Positions 62,512 to 64,000 of a stretch of DNA of 64,000 nucleotides are shown here, in pieces. The notes below the pieces were generated by a model. That model was not told the origin of the DNA. It ran no database searches and was given only the letters and a program-made list of their open reading frames with translations. This stretch comes from Burkholderiales bacterium (lineage in GTDB: Bacteria > Pseudomonadota > Gammaproteobacteria > Burkholderiales > Burkholderiaceae_C): the NCBI GenBank assembly GCA_019509985.1, contig JAEKLF010000032.1:62001-126000 (forward strand), written 5' to 3'. Positions within the stretch are counted from its first letter, which is position 1. Each line of letters opens with the position of its first letter. The translations under genes and the position numbers were made by a program.

Positions 62512-63777
62512 TCAGGCGGCTTCCGCTTCCGCCTGCGGGTCGGTCGCTTCCAGCTCGTAGCTGGCGGCCAGCATGGCCAGGCGGCCGATGACGCCGTACA
62601 TGTAGAAGCGGTTGGGCGCGCTGGCGCCGGGCTTCTCGCCGGGGCGCGGCAGGTGGGGCGACTCGGCGAAAGCCAGCGGCACGTAGCTGGCGCCCGGGGT
62701 GTTCAGGTTCTCGTCGATGCCGCGGTGGGCGTGCACGCGGTAGTAGCCGCCAACGACGTACCGGTCCATCATGTAGACGACCGGCTCGGCCACGGCCTCG
62801 TGCACGCGCTCGTGCGTGGGCACGCCCTCCTGCACGATGACCTCCTGGCCCAGGTTTTCGGGCAGCGCCGAAGCCAGGCTTTCGATGTCCTTGGCGTCGC
62901 GCACGGTCATGACGCCCTTGCCGTAGCTGCCCACGTCGCTCTTGATGATGACGAAGGGCTTCTCGTTGATGCCGTATTCCTTGTACTTGCGGCGCACCTT
63001 GGTGAGCTGCGCGTCGGCGGCGGTCTGCAGCGCGTCCAGGCCCTTCTTGCCGTGCAGGTCGACACTGGCGAACATCGGCGTGATGAGCCAGGGGTCCATG
63101 CCCAGCAGCTTGCCGAAGCGCTTGGCCACTTCCTCGTAGGCGCGGAAATGCTGGCTCTTGCGCCGCACCGTCCAGCCGGCGTGCAGCGGCGGCAGCAGGT
63201 ATTGCTCGTGCAGGCCCATCAGCTGCGGCGGCGTGCCGGCGGAGAGGTCGTTGTTGAGCAGGATGGTGCAGGGGTCGAAGCCCTTGAGCATCAAGCGGCC
63301 GCGCTTGCGCACCAGCGGCTCGACGACCAGGCCCTCGCCGTTGGCCATGCGCAGCTCGGTGGGCTCGGTGATGCCGGTATCCAGGGTGCCGAAGCGCACG
63401 TTCAGGCCGGCCTGCGTGAAGATGCGCGCGAGGGTCGCCAGGTTCTCCAGGTAGAAGCTGCACTGCGCGCCCGTCTCGGGTATGACGAGCAGGTTGCGCG
63501 CCTCGGGGCAGATCTTCTCGATGGCCGCCATGGCCGCCTGCACGGCCTGGGGCAGCATCTGGGCGGTGAGGTGGTTGAAGCCGCCGGGGAAGAGGTTGGT
63601 GTCGACGGGCGCCAGCTTGAAGCCGGCATTGCGCAGGTCCACCGAGGCGTAGAAGGTCGGCGTGTGCTCCATCCATTCGAGCCTGAACCAGCGTTCCGTC
63701 GCCGGCATGGATTCCAGGATGCGAGCCTCGAGCTCGTTGATGGGCCCGTTCAGGGCAGTGATCAGATGGGGAACCAT
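62512..63777 (-). CDS. gshA: Glutamate-cysteine ligase (proteobacterial GshA type, ATP-grasp-like)
   Basis: 421 residues. MVPHLITALNGPINELEARIL, ETGAQCSFYLENLATLARIF, FVIIKSDVGSYGKGVMTV and YRVHAHRGIDENLNTPGASYVPLAF are conserved blocks of this GshA family, which is unrelated in sequence to the E. coli enzyme. First committed step of glutathione synthesis. The C-terminus is Ala/Glu-rich. Followed 64 bp later by the M13 peptidase; the promoter should lie between it and the terminator at 63.9 kb. Confidence 0.93.
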   Translation of the reverse strand: MVPHLITALNGPINELEARILESMPATERWFRLEWMEHTPTFYASVDLRNAGFKLAPVDTNLFPGGFNHLTAQMLPQAVQAAMAAIEKICPEARNLLVIPETGAQCSFYLENLATLARIFTQAGLNVRFGTLDTGITEPTELRMANGEGLVVEPLVRKRGRLMLKGFDPCTILLNNDLSAGTPPQLMGLHEQYLLPPLHAGWTVRRKSQHFRAYEEVAKRFGKLLGMDPWLITPMFASVDLHGKKGLDALQTAADAQLTKVRRKYKEYGINEKPFVIIKSDVGSYGKGVMTVRDAKDIESLASALPENLGQEVIVQEGVPTHERVHEAVAEPVVYMMDRYVVGGYYRVHAHRGIDENLNTPGASYVPLAFAESPHLPRPGEKPGASAPNRFYMYGVIGRLAMLAASYELEATDPQAEAEAA

Positions 63778-63915
63778 GGCCGAATGATCTCAAAACTTGA
63801 GGTCGCACCATCTGGGGCCGGCTGGCCGGATCACAAGACGTCGCCCGGGACGTCGTCGGCGAGACAGGTCCGCGCCGCAGCCCGTCCAAGGCAGGAGTGC
63901 GTCGCGCGCGGGAAC

Positions 63916-63942
63916 AAAAAAGCCGCCCCGGATGGGGCGGCT
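63916..63942 (-). terminator. Intrinsic terminator of the gene entering from the right
   Basis: AGCCGCCCC-GGAT-GGGGCGGCT, a 9-bp perfect stem with a 4-nt loop, followed on the minus strand by TTTTTT. It lies about 45 bp after the stop of the partial gene at the right edge and 138 bp before gshA. Confidence 0.88.
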
Positions 63943-63985
63943 CCACTTGAGAGGCGGCCGGCTTTCGGGCCCGGCCGCGAGGAGA

Positions 63986-64000
63986 TCACTTGTGGTAGGC
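63986..64000 (-). CDS. C-terminal codons of a gene cut by the right edge
   Basis: Only AYHK and a TGA stop are visible. The terminator just downstream supports a real gene end. Ammonium transporters (Amt) often end in a similar -RAYxx tail and neighbour gshA in some Burkholderiales, but four residues cannot establish this. Confidence 0.35.
   Translation of the reverse strand, partial: AYHK

Overview
The window is 64 kb of very GC-rich chromosomal DNA with tightly packed, often 4-bp-overlapping genes, mostly on the minus strand. Gene content (atpIBEFHAGDC order, an aryl-polyene cluster, a PEP-CTERM protein, proteobacterial GshA/GshB, TctC-type binding protein, LivKHMGF transporter, Uup, DctA) suggests a betaproteobacterium of the Burkholderiales, in the Roseateles/Rubrivivax/Leptothrix neighbourhood. 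That placement is inferred from gene families and composition, not from a marker-gene comparison. No rRNA, tRNA, CRISPR array or IS element was seen, and no gene-free stretch exceeds 300 bases.

1-8.0 kb (-): the upstream half of an aryl polyene (APE/flexirubin-like pigment) operon, read right to left: chain-length factor, AGPAT-like acyltransferase, two acyl carrier proteins, COG4648 membrane protein, a fused AMP-ligase/dehydratase, GT2 glycosyltransferase, LpxL-like acyltransferase, an aromatic amino acid ammonia-lyase with tyrosine-type selectivity residues, and a hot-dog thioesterase cut by the window edge. 8.1-9.1 kb: an FHA + SpoIIE-phosphatase signalling protein. 9.2-16.7 kb (-): the complete F1Fo ATP synthase operon with a recognisable sigma70 promoter and an intrinsic terminator.

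16.8-25.1 kb (-): SMP-30 lactonase, a GNAT, then a liv branched-chain amino acid ABC operon (livK-livH-livM/G fusion-livF) continuing into a GNAT, a PhzF-family protein and an AlaX-type alanyl-tRNA editing protein, with a relic of a second AlaX tail behind it. 25.2-30.0 kb: an operon of EamA transporter, DUF2917 protein, Asp/Glu racemase and aminotransferase, divergent from a MocR regulator. 30.1-33.6 kb (+): an unusual cassette of a PEP-CTERM protein, two DUF6916-like proteins (one with a Tat-like leader), three tandem tail-collar (MdpB-like) proteins and a GNAT, without any other phage gene.

33.7-40 kb: response regulator, small membrane protein, Uup ABC-F ATPase, a relic of a periplasmic binding-like gene, an alpha/beta hydrolase and a TetR regulator with the same palindrome in front of both, and DctA. 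40-46.5 kb (-): an operon of TPR metallopeptidase, FUSC-family membrane protein and the glutathione-dependent formaldehyde pair frmA-fghA. 46.5-49.3 kb: MarR-TctC operon divergent from a flavin monooxygenase. 49.3-64 kb: membrane metallophosphoesterase, DUF885 peptidase-like protein, gshB, VirK-like protein, BenE, class II amidotransferase, APC permease, a Kup potassium transporter damaged at its C-terminus and preceded by a structured leader, M13 peptidase, gshA, and the last codons of a gene entering from the right.

A dispersed repeat family occurs at three gene junctions (about 2.8, 32.6 and 34.8 kb), each time starting at the stop codon of the upstream gene and ending near the start of the next. 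A related shorter element lies in frame inside the EamA gene at 27.8 kb.
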